Source: Pseudoselenomonas ruminantium
Lineage (GTDB): Bacteria; Bacillota; Negativicutes; Selenomonadales; Selenomonadaceae
Reading direction: 5' to 3'
NCBI GenBank assembly: GCA_015058575.1
Contig: SVBZ01000017.1
Span: forward strand, 49,999-113,998
DNA length: 64,000 nt
A program made the translations under genes and the position numbers. Below the pieces are notes generated by a model. That model was not told the origin of the DNA. It made no database searches and worked only from the letters and a program-made list of their open reading frames with translations. Positions 17,793 to 25,818 of this stretch are shown piece by piece (position 1 is the stretch's first letter; each line of letters opens with the position of its first letter).

Positions 17793-18905
17793 GTGGCAAA
17801 AGAATTGCGCAGCGGCTATACGACTGGTGCATGTGCAGCGGCTGGGGTAAAAGCCGCTTTACTATTTGCAGCTGGTGAAAGCTGGCAGGAGATTGAACTC
17901 ACGGCACTTGATGGTACGCAGCTCATCATTCCCGTCAAGGCTGTTGAGCGGACAGCTGACGGTCTTACAGCCGAGGTCGTAAAATTTTCTGGTGATGATC
18001 CGGATATTACCAATGGTGTTTCCGTATTTACGACAGTGCGCCGGCTGGAACAGGGAAACGCTGAAATCGTATTCCGTGCCGGCGAGGGAATCGGCACAGT
18101 AACTAAGCCGGGACTTTCTGTTCCTGTGGGGGAACCGTCCATCAATCCAGGGCCACGGCAGCTCATACGCAATGTGGTGGCGGAAGTGCTCGGGACGAGT
18201 CATGTGGCACTTGCGGTCACTATTGCAATACCGGCTGGTGTAGAGCTGGCCCGGCAGACACTCAATCCAATACTTGGTGTTGAGGGAGGCATTTCCGTCA
18301 TTGGGACGACTGGTGTCCTGCGGCCGATGTCGGAAGAAGGGTTTAAGAATTCGCTGGTGCCACAGATTGACGTGGCCAGGGCAGCAGGCTTTACCGATTT
18401 GATTTTTGTCCCAGGTAAAATCGGTGAGCGCATTGCGACGGGCTGGGGCTTGCCGCCAGCGGCTATGGTGCAGACGAGCAATTTCATCGGTTTTATGCTT
18501 GAAGCGGCTGCAGAACGAAAGGTAGAGCGTGTTTTGTTGTTTGGCCATATCGGCAAACTCAGCAAGGTGGCTGCTGGTGTCTTTTATACGCACAATCGTA
18601 TTGCCGATGGCCGTTTGGAGACACTGGCGGCCTATGGAGCTGCCGCAGGTTTGCCGCAGGCAGGTGTCAAGGCGCTGCTGGCAGCCAATACGACTGAAGA
18701 TGCACTGGCTGTGCTGCAGCAGGCAGGCTTGCGAGATGAAGTTTGCAAAAAATTGGCTGAGCGGGCAAGCCTGCGGGCTGAACGTTATCTTTTCCAGAAG
18801 CTCAAGGTGGGGACTGTCATGGTGACCTTAGCTGGAGAGTTGTTGGGGATGGATGAAACAGCGAAAGAAATCGGGGAGGGATTCGGATGGAAACTGCCAC
18901 AGTAA
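17793..18905 (+). CDS. cbiD: Cobalt-precorrin-5B C1-methyltransferase CbiD
   Basis: This anaerobic cobalamin enzyme methylates C1 of cobalt-precorrin-5B using S-adenosylmethionine. It begins with the family signature LRSGYTTGACAAAG and has NPGPRQLIRN, GTTGVLRPMSE, FVPGKIGE and LLFGHIGKLSKVAAG. I place the start at GTG 17793 (about 370 residues), because the frame upstream passes through a hairpin; GTG 17784 is possible. The next gene, cbiE, overlaps its end by 19 bases. No cobalamin riboswitch was found upstream, and the rest of the pathway is not in this window. Confidence 0.93.
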   Translation: MAKELRSGYTTGACAAAGVKAALLFAAGESWQEIELTALDGTQLIIPVKAVERTADGLTAEVVKFSGDDPDITNGVSVFTTVRRLEQGNAEIVFRAGEGIGTVTKPGLSVPVGEPSINPGPRQLIRNVVAEVLGTSHVALAVTIAIPAGVELARQTLNPILGVEGGISVIGTTGVLRPMSEEGFKNSLVPQIDVARAAGFTDLIFVPGKIGERIATGWGLPPAAMVQTSNFIGFMLEAAAERKVERVLLFGHIGKLSKVAAGVFYTHNRIADGRLETLAAYGAAAGLPQAGVKALLAANTTEDALAVLQQAGLRDEVCKKLAERASLRAERYLFQKLKVGTVMVTLAGELLGMDETAKEIGEGFGWKLPQ

Positions 18906-19537
18906 ATCATAAAATCATTATCGCAGGGATTGGCCCAGGCAATCCCGATTATATGGTGCCTTTGGCAAAAAAAGCTATTGCCGGGGCCAAGGCACTGGTC
19001 GGTGGCCGGCGGGCCTTGGCGCAGTTTGCAGCGCCAGCGGAAAGCGGACAGAAGACGCTGGCTGTCACGCGCGATATTGCGGGCGTACTGGCTTTTATTG
19101 CGCGGGAACTTGTTCGACATGATGTCGTGGTCATGGTTTCGGGCGATCCCGGCTATTATTCGCTGCTCGATGCCTTGCGGCGCAATTTCCCTGTGGAGAG
19201 AATCGCTGTGATCCCGGGAATCAGCGCGTTGCAACTGGCCTTTGCGCGGCTGGCACTGCCTTGGCATGATGCGCGGCTGGTAAGCTTCCATGGACGGCGG
19301 CCGCCAGAGTCCTCATTATCTTATGTGCCAGGAACTATCCTGGGAATGTTGACGGATGGTGCGCAGAATTCCAAAACAATACCACCCTTGCTCATCGCGC
19401 AAGGGTGGCCAAAAGATGCCAGGCTGCATATCTGCATGCGGCTGTCATATGAGGATGAAGAGATACGCACGGTCAGCTTTGCTGAGGCGATGAAACTGCC
19501 TGCTTACGCAAGTGGCATTCTGATTGCCGAGGGCTGA
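18887..19537 (+). CDS. cbiE: Cobalt-precorrin-7 C5-methyltransferase CbiE
   Basis: This 216-residue tetrapyrrole methylase begins IIAGIGPGNPDYM, followed by VVMVSGDPGYYSL and PGISALQLAFARL, the standard cofactor-binding loops. It methylates C5 of the corrin ring. The decarboxylating partner CbiT (C15) is not fused here, since the protein ends after one methylase domain, and is not adjacent. The gene overlaps cbiD by 19 bases. Its stop is one base from the stop of the convergent chromate-transporter gene, and a strong hairpin lies inside its last quarter. Confidence 0.9.
   Translation: METATVNHKIIIAGIGPGNPDYMVPLAKKAIAGAKALVGGRRALAQFAAPAESGQKTLAVTRDIAGVLAFIARELVRHDVVVMVSGDPGYYSLLDALRRNFPVERIAVIPGISALQLAFARLALPWHDARLVSFHGRRPPESSLSYVPGTILGMLTDGAQNSKTIPPLLIAQGWPKDARLHICMRLSYEDEEIRTVSFAEAMKLPAYASGILIAEG
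19382..19408 (-). terminator. Hairpin inside cbiE, possible terminator for the minus-strand operon
   Basis: CCACCCTTGC and GCAAGGGTGG form a perfect 10-bp stem with a 7-base loop. Read on the minus strand it is followed by TATTGTTTT, and it lies 131 bases past the chromate-transporter stop. There is no other terminator between the convergent genes. Confidence 0.45.
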
Positions 19538-19538
19538 G

Positions 19539-20108
19539 TCAGAGAAACTGCCGGGCAATTCCGAGCAGCAGCCCGATGATGCCAGAGCCGGCCAAGAGCG
19601 GGATGACGCCTGACTTGCGGCGGACAGCGGCAAGTGAGCCTGCAAGGATGATGACACCCAGCGGGTCAATGGCTGTAAGGTCAGCAGGCAGCGTTTCCGT
19701 GTTCCAGAGCGCCAGCACGACAAAGCTGATACCGGCAGCGGCAATCAGCGCGACGACAGCTGGCCGCAAGCCGTTGAGGATGCCGCGGATCGCGCCGATA
19801 TCACCATAGCTGAAAAACAGGCGCGTGAGCGCGATGCCGATGAGGAGGGATGGGGTACAGAAGCCGACAGTTGCGCAGACAGCTCCGCCAAGGCCGGCGA
19901 TTTTCTGTCCCGCAAACGTAGCGGCGTTGATGCCAATCGGGCCTGGCGTCATCTGGGAAATCGTGAAGATATCAATGAATTCGCCAAGGCTCATCCAGTG
20001 ATAGGTGTCGACGACAGCAGACTGAATCAAGGGCATCGATGCGTAACCGCCGCCAACACAGAAAACAGCGACTTTGGCGAATTCCCAAAATAAAAGCAAG
20101 TATATCAT
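19539..20108 (-). CDS. Chromate-transporter family protein, short (half-size), second of pair
   Basis: This 189-residue membrane protein is a single CHR domain, half of the long ChrA type. It shows the family features FCVGGGYASMPLI near residue 16 and QMTPGPIGINAATFAG (PGP motif) near 52, followed by several hydrophobic segments. Short CHR proteins work in pairs. Its ATG follows AGGAGG and lies 11 bases after the first half. The real substrate may be chromate, sulfate or another anion; the sequence does not decide. Confidence 0.88.
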   Translation of the reverse strand: MIYLLLFWEFAKVAVFCVGGGYASMPLIQSAVVDTYHWMSLGEFIDIFTISQMTPGPIGINAATFAGQKIAGLGGAVCATVGFCTPSLLIGIALTRLFFSYGDIGAIRGILNGLRPAVVALIAAAGISFVVLALWNTETLPADLTAIDPLGVIILAGSLAAVRRKSGVIPLLAGSGIIGLLLGIARQFL

Positions 20109-20119
20109 GACAGACCTCC

Positions 20120-20707
20120 TTATTTGCTGTACTTTTGGCCGCGCAGGAACAATAAGCCAATGATGCCGTCGATGATGACGAGCAGCATGATGTTGACATC
20201 AAAAAAGAAATTGGCGATAAAGGTTCCGGCGATGATGGCCAGCGGTAGCAGCAATTTTTTTTTGATTTGTTTTTGCAGCAAATCGATAGCGACATTGACA
20301 ATCAGAGCCGTGGCACCGCATTGCATACCTTTGAGCGCATAGCGTACATAGGGATTGCTGGCGAACCAGCTGTAGGCGCAGGCGATGGCAGAAAGCGTGA
20401 TAAGCGGGGGCAGGATCGTTGCTGCCAGCGCGGTAAGAGCACCGGCAAGGCCGGCCATGCGGTAGCCAAGGATGATGGAAGCATTCACGGCAACGACCCC
20501 CGGCATCGATTGGGCGATGGAGACAAGGTTCAGTGTATCTTTATCGGTCAGCCAGCCATATTCGTCGACATACTTGGCACGCAGCAACGGAATGATGACA
20601 AAGCCGCCGCCTACTGTGAAAGCACTGATAAGGAAGGTGGATTGGAAAAGCTTCCAATAAAAGTTAGGGCAGCTGGCAGCAACGGACTTCATTTCTTCAT
20701 GAGACAT
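20120..20707 (-). CDS. Chromate-transporter family protein, short (half-size), first of pair
   Basis: This 195-residue single CHR-domain membrane protein shows STFLISAFTVGGGFVIIPLL and QSMPGVVAVNASIILGYRM, the counterpart of the PGP motif (PGV here). I set the start at the ATG at 20707, which has AGGAGGAAT just upstream; a longer open frame exists. The start lies inside the last 19 bases of the LysR gene, so regulator and transporter are translationally linked. With the next gene it should form the two-subunit anion transporter. Confidence 0.88.
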   Translation of the reverse strand: MSHEEMKSVAASCPNFYWKLFQSTFLISAFTVGGGFVIIPLLRAKYVDEYGWLTDKDTLNLVSIAQSMPGVVAVNASIILGYRMAGLAGALTALAATILPPLITLSAIACAYSWFASNPYVRYALKGMQCGATALIVNVAIDLLQKQIKKKLLLPLAIIAGTFIANFFFDVNIMLLVIIDGIIGLLFLRGQKYSK

Positions 20708-21615
20708 ACGTATTCCTCCTGATTTACTGGCTGGCAAGAACCGTCAGCCGGGATATTGAGCGCGGCAAGGAATTTTTCGGCGAGGTTCGAGAGATAAGAA
20801 TCGCGCCGCCAGATGATGGCAATGCGCGTAGCAAGCGCTGGCTCGTCGATCTTCTTGATATGGAGCTGCTCGTGGGCGGCAAGATTGGCCGCTGAGGCCG
20901 GCGTGATGGCGATGCCAAGGCCGGCATTGGCCCAAAGGATCGTCGTGCGGGCATCGTCGTTGCGGCAATAGATTTCCGGCTGGATGTTTTGAGCGGTAAA
21001 CGCATTGCCGAGTACCTGATTGAACCGGCGATAGATGATGAGCTGGCGCTGGTCGAGCTCGTGCAGCGCGATGGTATCCCGTTCCGGACACCAGTCGAGT
21101 CCTGCGGTCATGGCAGCAATCATCGGCTCTGGTTCAAGGTAGGCACAGTGGAATTGGCTGGCATTGAAGGGGGTACGCACGATGCCGATTTCGATGACGC
21201 CTTTTTCCAGCAGCTCAATGAGTTGGTAGGTATTGGCATCGTAAATCTCAAAATGGACATCCCGGTATTGCTGCTGGAATCGCTGCAGCCCTGGATGCCA
21301 TAAGATACTGCCCGAGGAGGATATGGTGCCGATGGCGAGTGTACCGCGCAAGCCTTGGCAAAGGTCTGTGATTTCGCGGCTTGTCGAATCGGCCAGCGCG
21401 AGCAGCTGCTGGGCCCGCCGGGCGAGCAGACGGCCAGCGTCCGTGAGTTCGATATGATGCGGGCCGCGTTTGAACAGCTCGGTGCCCAGTTCGGTTTCGA
21501 GTAATTTCATCTGCTGTGAAAGTGGTGGCTGCGCCATATGCAATTTGCGGGCCGCCGCGGTAATCTGCCGTTCGTCAACAACGGTCAAAAAATATTTTAG
21601 CTGCTTGAGATCCAT
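20689..21615 (-). CDS. LysR-family transcriptional regulator
   Basis: This 308-residue protein has a typical LysR N-terminal winged helix-turn-helix (LKQLKYFLTVVDERQITAAA, then HMAQPPLSQQMKLLE, residues 4-44) and a periplasmic-binding-like effector domain from about 90 (GTLAIGTISSSGS). The PPLSQQ motif resembles CatR/BenM-type members. Unusually for LysR, which is mostly divergent from its target, it is the first gene of the same operon as the two chromate-transporter genes and overlaps the first one. The effector is unknown. Confidence 0.92.
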   Translation of the reverse strand: MDLKQLKYFLTVVDERQITAAARKLHMAQPPLSQQMKLLETELGTELFKRGPHHIELTDAGRLLARRAQQLLALADSTSREITDLCQGLRGTLAIGTISSSGSILWHPGLQRFQQQYRDVHFEIYDANTYQLIELLEKGVIEIGIVRTPFNASQFHCAYLEPEPMIAAMTAGLDWCPERDTIALHELDQRQLIIYRRFNQVLGNAFTAQNIQPEIYCRNDDARTTILWANAGLGIAITPASAANLAAHEQLHIKKIDEPALATRIAIIWRRDSYLSNLAEKFLAALNIPADGSCQPVNQEEYVCLMKK

Positions 21616-21665
21616 AGCATTACGATATCCTTTCTATATTTTTATAATATAAACAATCGATATGA

Positions 21666-21684
21666 GATATTTAAATCGTATATC
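21666..21684. promoter_or_regulatory. Candidate LysR operator
   Basis: GATAT-N9-ATATC is a dyad in the AT-rich region 51 bases upstream of the lysR start. It contains a T-N11-A core as expected for LysR sites. Assignment is by position and symmetry only. Confidence 0.35.
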
Positions 21685-21750
21685 AAGACAGTATCATCAT
21701 ACTGCATCCAGCAGCGAAATGCAAGCAGCGGAGAAATCGCCAAGCGGCAT

Positions 21751-21794
21751 TTGTAACCAATGTAACAGACGCGCGCAGGGACGCTGGCTATAAT
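21751..21794 (+). promoter_or_regulatory. Promoter region of the DUF438 gene with a direct repeat
   Basis: A perfect TATAAT (21789-21794) lies 42 bases before the start. No good -35 is present, but TGTAAC occurs twice (21752-21757 and 21761-21766) where an activator might bind. The regulator is unknown. Confidence 0.4.
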
Positions 21795-21836
21795 AAAAGC
21801 GGAAAATGAAGGATAAGTGGGTAAGAAGGAGCCGCT

Positions 21837-23282
21837 ATGAAGAAAATCGATTTAAGCCTTACTGTTGGCGAGTTGGTAAATATGTATCCGGAGCTGCGTG
21901 ATATCTTGGCTGAGTTGGGCTTTGATAAAATCTTGAATCCGCTGGCATTGAAAGTGATGGGCAATATCATGACCCTGCCGCGCGGTGCTGAGGTCAAGGG
22001 CGTGCCGTTCGAGAAGATCGTTGCTGCATTGCAGGAACATGGTTTTACGGTTGAAGGTTATGCGGGAGAGGACGTACGCAAGGCAAAACTGCGCAGCTAT
22101 ATAGAGCGGTTGAGTCAGGGAGAATCGCTCGAAACTGTGCGCGCAGAATTTGTCCGCGAGTTTGCCAGCGTATCGGCGCTGGAAATCGCGACGGCGGAGC
22201 AGGAGCTTATCAAGAGTGGCGTGCCCATGCGGCAGGTGCAGAAGCTTTGCGATGTTCACGCGGCAATGTTCCATGGCCGTACAGAAGCTGAGGTCATAAA
22301 AGAAGAATGCAAGGAACAGGCAGCAGAGCGGGAGGACTTTACGGGCCATGATTTACCGGCCGGCCATCCGGTCAGCTTGCTGCGGGCGGAGAATGCGGGA
22401 ATGGAGAAAGTTCTCGCGGTCATCACGGAGCAATGCGAAGGCAGAGCGCCAGAGCCTGCTGCTGTGGTCAGGGCGCTCGCGGCTTTGAATGGTGTGCGGT
22501 CGCACTATGCCAAGAAAGAAGAGCTGCTGATGCCGCTGCTCTACAACTATGGTGTGACAGGTCCGTCGCAGGTTATGTGGGGCGTCGATGATGAAATCAA
22601 GAAAGAACTTGGTATGCTGACGCGCGCCGTGCAGGAAGATGAAGATAATGTGATCATCTACAAGGGGCGCATTGCCGCATTGGCGCAGCGCACGCGGGAG
22701 ATGATCTATAAGGAAGAGCGGATACTCTTTCCGCTTTGTTTGCGTTACTTTACCCTTGAGGAGTGGAAGCGTGTTTACCGGGATTTCCCTGAGATGGGCA
22801 TTGCTTTTGTGGAGGAACCGGCAGTTTGGCCGGAAGGCGAGGTTTGGGCGGCGGCTGAACTTGCGCGCGTGAGCGAGCAGGAAATCCTTGCGGGCAGGAT
22901 ACAGCTGCCGACGGGCGAGCTTACGGTCAAGCAGCTGCGGGCGATGATGTCGTTGCTGCCTGTCGATATCACGTTTATCGATGCCGAAGACAAACTGCGT
23001 TTTTTTATCAACGAGGGCAATATTTTCCCGCGCCCGAAAGCTGCACTGGGACGGCCAGTCTACGACTGCCATCCGCCGCAAATCGTTCCGGTGGTCAGGA
23101 ATCTGCTGGCTGATTTCAAGGCAAAGAAGCGTGACTCCCTTGAAGTGGCGCGGTATATCATGGGCAAGCCGGTTATGGTGAAGTACATGGCGGTCTATGA
23201 TGACGACGCACGCTATATCGGCACGGTTGAGGTTGTGCAGGACTGCAGCCATATCCTGGCAAAATTCCCGCCGCGCAAGTAA
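21837..23282 (+). CDS. DUF1858/DUF438 protein with hemerythrin-like and PAS domains
   Basis: This 481-residue protein has four recognisable parts. A DUF1858-type start (LTVGELVNMYPELRDILAELGF) is followed by a DUF438 region (about 80-165, KLRSYIERLSQGE). A hemerythrin-like HHE region (about 175-305) shows GHPVSLLRAEN, RSHYAKKEELLMPLL and KEERILFPL. A PAS-like C-terminus (about 365-475) shows PVDITFIDAEDKLRFF and GRPVYDCHPP. Such proteins are thought to sense oxygen, NO or redox state, but the ligand is not established. It has its own promoter region (TATAAT at 21789-21794). The next gene, hsp20, is separately promoted. Confidence 0.88.
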   Translation: MKKIDLSLTVGELVNMYPELRDILAELGFDKILNPLALKVMGNIMTLPRGAEVKGVPFEKIVAALQEHGFTVEGYAGEDVRKAKLRSYIERLSQGESLETVRAEFVREFASVSALEIATAEQELIKSGVPMRQVQKLCDVHAAMFHGRTEAEVIKEECKEQAAEREDFTGHDLPAGHPVSLLRAENAGMEKVLAVITEQCEGRAPEPAAVVRALAALNGVRSHYAKKEELLMPLLYNYGVTGPSQVMWGVDDEIKKELGMLTRAVQEDEDNVIIYKGRIAALAQRTREMIYKEERILFPLCLRYFTLEEWKRVYRDFPEMGIAFVEEPAVWPEGEVWAAAELARVSEQEILAGRIQLPTGELTVKQLRAMMSLLPVDITFIDAEDKLRFFINEGNIFPRPKAALGRPVYDCHPPQIVPVVRNLLADFKAKKRDSLEVARYIMGKPVMVKYMAVYDDDARYIGTVEVVQDCSHILAKFPPRK

Positions 23283-23297
23283 TCGTTGGCTCGAATC

Positions 23298-23326
23298 TTG
23301 AAAAATTCAGAAAACGCCTCTATAAT
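23298..23326 (+). promoter_or_regulatory. Sigma-70 promoter of hsp20
   Basis: TTGAAA (23298-23303), a 17-base spacer and TATAAT (23321-23326), 45 bases before the start codon. No CIRCE element (TTAGCACTC-N9-GAGTGCTAA) was seen. Confidence 0.8.
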
Positions 23327-23370
23327 AGAACTAACAGTAATATGTAGTCTATTATATGGAGGCGATTTTT

Positions 23371-23814
23371 ATGTTCCGGACGATACCTTTCAACCTACGG
23401 GAAAATGCTGAGCGCGGACGCGAAGTATTGGAGAAGGCCTTGGAATTCATGGCGGATCAGCCGTTCAATCCGATGGGCAAGGTCAGCAGTGCGCTATCGC
23501 CATTCCGCGTCGATGTCATTGACACGGAGACAGCTTATGAGCTGTTTGCAGAATTGCCGGGCTTTCACAAAGAACAGATCAACGTCTCCTATGATGACAA
23601 CAATTACCTGCGTATCCGGGCAGAGCATCCGGAAAGCGAGATGCAGGTAAAATATCTCTGCCGTGAACGCCGCAGTGGCCAGTTCGCGCGCACTTTCCTG
23701 ATTGATGGCATCAAGAAAGAGGATGTTAGTGTCTCGTATGAGAACGGCATCCTGCATATCATGATGCCGAAGGAGGAGGAATGCGATAATCGCACGGTAT
23801 TCGATATCGATTAA
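23371..23814 (+). CDS. Small heat-shock protein (Hsp20/alpha-crystallin family)
   Basis: This 147-residue protein has an N-terminal arm and an alpha-crystallin domain from about residue 45. The domain shows FAELPGFHKEQINVSYDDN, RSGQFARTFLIDGIKKEDV and the conserved ENGILHIMMPK strand. It binds unfolding proteins without ATP. ATG 23371 is chosen because TGGAGGCG lies about 8 bases upstream; an in-frame ATG at 23356 overlaps that ribosome site. A C-terminal I-x-I/V motif is weak (TVFDID). Confidence 0.9.
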   Translation: MFRTIPFNLRENAERGREVLEKALEFMADQPFNPMGKVSSALSPFRVDVIDTETAYELFAELPGFHKEQINVSYDDNNYLRIRAEHPESEMQVKYLCRERRSGQFARTFLIDGIKKEDVSVSYENGILHIMMPKEEECDNRTVFDID

Positions 23815-23943
23815 AATATTTTACGGTTCCTCTTGTTCCCAGCAGGATTTTTATGGTATAGCGGGAATAATATACGGTAAGAGATGTAGTATCGGAAGGC
23901 TTTCCTGACGGAGGTCTGACAGAGGAAATAGGAGGGACTATCT

Positions 23944-24732
23944 ATGATGGATGAAAAAGACTGGGTGGAATTCAAACGGAAACTGAAGGCGAAGACGGAA
24001 ATCGATCTTGATCTTTATAAAGAGCCGCAGATGAAGCGTCGTATCGGCAATCTGGTCACGCGCGCTGGTATGGATTCCTACAGCGCATATTTTGATAATG
24101 CGGCCAAGGATAAGGATGATTTCGCTGCTTTTATCGAGTATCTGACAATCAACGTATCGGAATTTTTCCGTACGCCGGAGAAATTCGGCAAGCTGGAAAC
24201 AGACGTTATTCCGGATCTGCTCAAGCGCTCGCCGAAACTCAATATCTGGAGTGCAGGCTGTTCAATCGGTGCAGAGCCGTATTCGCTGGCAATCATCATG
24301 AAAGAAATGACGCCGAATACGCGTCATCGCATTCTGGCATCCGACTTGGATGTCGAAATCCTGGCCAAGGCAAAACGTGGCATCTATACGGAAAACGAAA
24401 TCAAGGCAATGACGCCGCAGCGCCGGGCACAGTATTTTGATAAGGTCGAGGGTGATAAGTTCGCGGTCAAACAGGAAATCAAGAGCTGCATCGAATTCAA
24501 GCGGCACAATCTCCTGAAAGACAAGTTTGAGGAAGGCTTTGACCTCATTCTCTGCCGCAATGTCGTCATTTATTTCACAGAAGAGGCCAAGGATCAGCTG
24601 TATGCGAACTTCTTCAAGGCGCTGAAACCGGGCGGGATACTGTTTGTTGGCGCAACTGAGGCAATCCTCAACTTCCGCAAGCTGGGATACACCAGCTTCC
24701 AGCCGTTCTTCTATCAGAAGCCGTTAGCATAG
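23944..24732 (+). CDS. cheR: CheR-type chemoreceptor methyltransferase
   Basis: This 262-residue protein has the CheR N-terminal helical domain (MMDEKDWVEFKRKLKAKTEI, then YKEPQMKRRIGN) and an S-adenosylmethionine domain with WSAGCSIGAEPYSLAI near residue 105 and LILCRNVVIYF near 200. It methylates glutamates of chemoreceptors to set adaptation. GGAGGGAC precedes the start. It is alone here, without cheA, cheW or cheB neighbours; a chemoreceptor gene lies 23 kb downstream. Confidence 0.94.
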   Translation: MMDEKDWVEFKRKLKAKTEIDLDLYKEPQMKRRIGNLVTRAGMDSYSAYFDNAAKDKDDFAAFIEYLTINVSEFFRTPEKFGKLETDVIPDLLKRSPKLNIWSAGCSIGAEPYSLAIIMKEMTPNTRHRILASDLDVEILAKAKRGIYTENEIKAMTPQRRAQYFDKVEGDKFAVKQEIKSCIEFKRHNLLKDKFEEGFDLILCRNVVIYFTEEAKDQLYANFFKALKPGGILFVGATEAILNFRKLGYTSFQPFFYQKPLA

Positions 24733-24769
24733 GAATAACATAAACAATAAAGTCAAACGGAGCTAAGAC

Positions 24770-25747
24770 ATGTATGCGAACCAACAGATCGAACAACTGG
24801 ATAGAGAGAAGCTGCAGGATTTGCAGCTGGAACGGCTGAAGAAGCAAATCAAATGGGCGCAGGAGAAGAGCCTTTTCTACCAAAGACAATTTGCGGAAAA
24901 GGGCGTATCCGTTGCGGATATCCAAAGTCTTGCGGACATTGCCAAACTGCCGTTCCTGGAAAGAAATATGCTGTATCGTGTTGATTCGCTTGACATCTTG
25001 ACGATGCCGCTTTCGGGAATCCTGCGCTTCAATGTGATGCAGCAGGAAAACGGCGAGATCACTAAGTTCTATACGAATGGAGATATCGCGCACAATGTTG
25101 AGATGATGACACGCTGCCTGGTGGCTGCGGGCATCACAAATGCATCGATTGTGGCCCTGCAGGGCGATATGTCTGACAGCCGTCTTCTGGACATCCAGTA
25201 TGCGCTGGAGCTGATCGGCTCGACGGTGGTGCCGATGGGCACAGATTACCGGCAATGGCTCCGTCTGATGGAGCTTATGAGCATGGATACCCTGGTCAGC
25301 ACGCCACAGCTCATCATGCAGCTGATCATCCAGCTGCAGGCAACGGGCAAGAACATCGTGGACTACCCGCTGAACCGTGTCATCTGCTGCAATACGCAGG
25401 GGGTGCAGAATCCGATGCAGCGTCATATCCAGGATCGCACCAAGGCGCAGGTGTTCAATCTCTATGAACCGGCGGAACTCGGGACGGCAGGCATACTGTA
25501 TCCCTGTGAGGCACATAACGGCTATCATATCCAGGAAGATTATTATTATCCAGAGATTGTGGCCTTCAACAGCGACCAGGTGGTAACGGAACCGCATCAG
25601 ATGGGTGAGCTGGTGCTTACCAGCCTCATGAATGAGGCCATGCCGCTGATACGCTACCGCACCGGACAGGCCGTGATGATGGAGACCGAAGAATGCCGCT
25701 GCGGCCGGACACTTCGCCGAGTCACGACACCGTTTTCTTTTATGTAG
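24770..25747 (+). CDS. Phenylacetate-CoA-ligase-like protein, truncated and lacking catalytic motifs
   Basis: This 325-residue protein aligns by eye with PaaK-type adenylate-forming ligases. N-terminal helices are KQIKWAQEKSLFYQRQF, the middle shows ELIGSTVVPMG and STPQLIMQL, and the end shows MGELVLTSLMNEAMPLIRYR and CRCGRTLRRV. Two things differ from the family. The Ser/Gly/Thr-rich ATP loop (SSGTTGKP in PaaK) reads QQENGEITKF, and the Y-G-x-T-E motif reads YEPAELG. The protein also stops where the flexible C-terminal domain would begin, and a terminator follows two bases after the stop. Ligase activity is therefore doubtful; a binding or regulatory role is possible. Confidence 0.75.
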   Translation: MYANQQIEQLDREKLQDLQLERLKKQIKWAQEKSLFYQRQFAEKGVSVADIQSLADIAKLPFLERNMLYRVDSLDILTMPLSGILRFNVMQQENGEITKFYTNGDIAHNVEMMTRCLVAAGITNASIVALQGDMSDSRLLDIQYALELIGSTVVPMGTDYRQWLRLMELMSMDTLVSTPQLIMQLIIQLQATGKNIVDYPLNRVICCNTQGVQNPMQRHIQDRTKAQVFNLYEPAELGTAGILYPCEAHNGYHIQEDYYYPEIVAFNSDQVVTEPHQMGELVLTSLMNEAMPLIRYRTGQAVMMETEECRCGRTLRRVTTPFSFM

Positions 25748-25749
25748 GC

Positions 25750-25789
25750 AAAGGGACATATTCCTGCAAGGGGATATGTCCTTTCTTTT
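25750..25789 (+). terminator. Rho-independent terminator after the ligase-like gene
   Basis: GGACATAT (25754-25761) pairs with ATATGTCC (25774-25781), followed by TTTCTTTT. The addB start lies 30 bases downstream. Confidence 0.8.
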
Positions 25790-25818
25790 GTGATCGATAT
25801 TGGCAAAGGCAGGTTATC

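Noticed and set aside
25693..25818. An N-terminal extension of addB
   Set aside because: The extension covers the end of the previous gene and its terminator; AddB proteins begin at the strand leading into GRAGTGKT.
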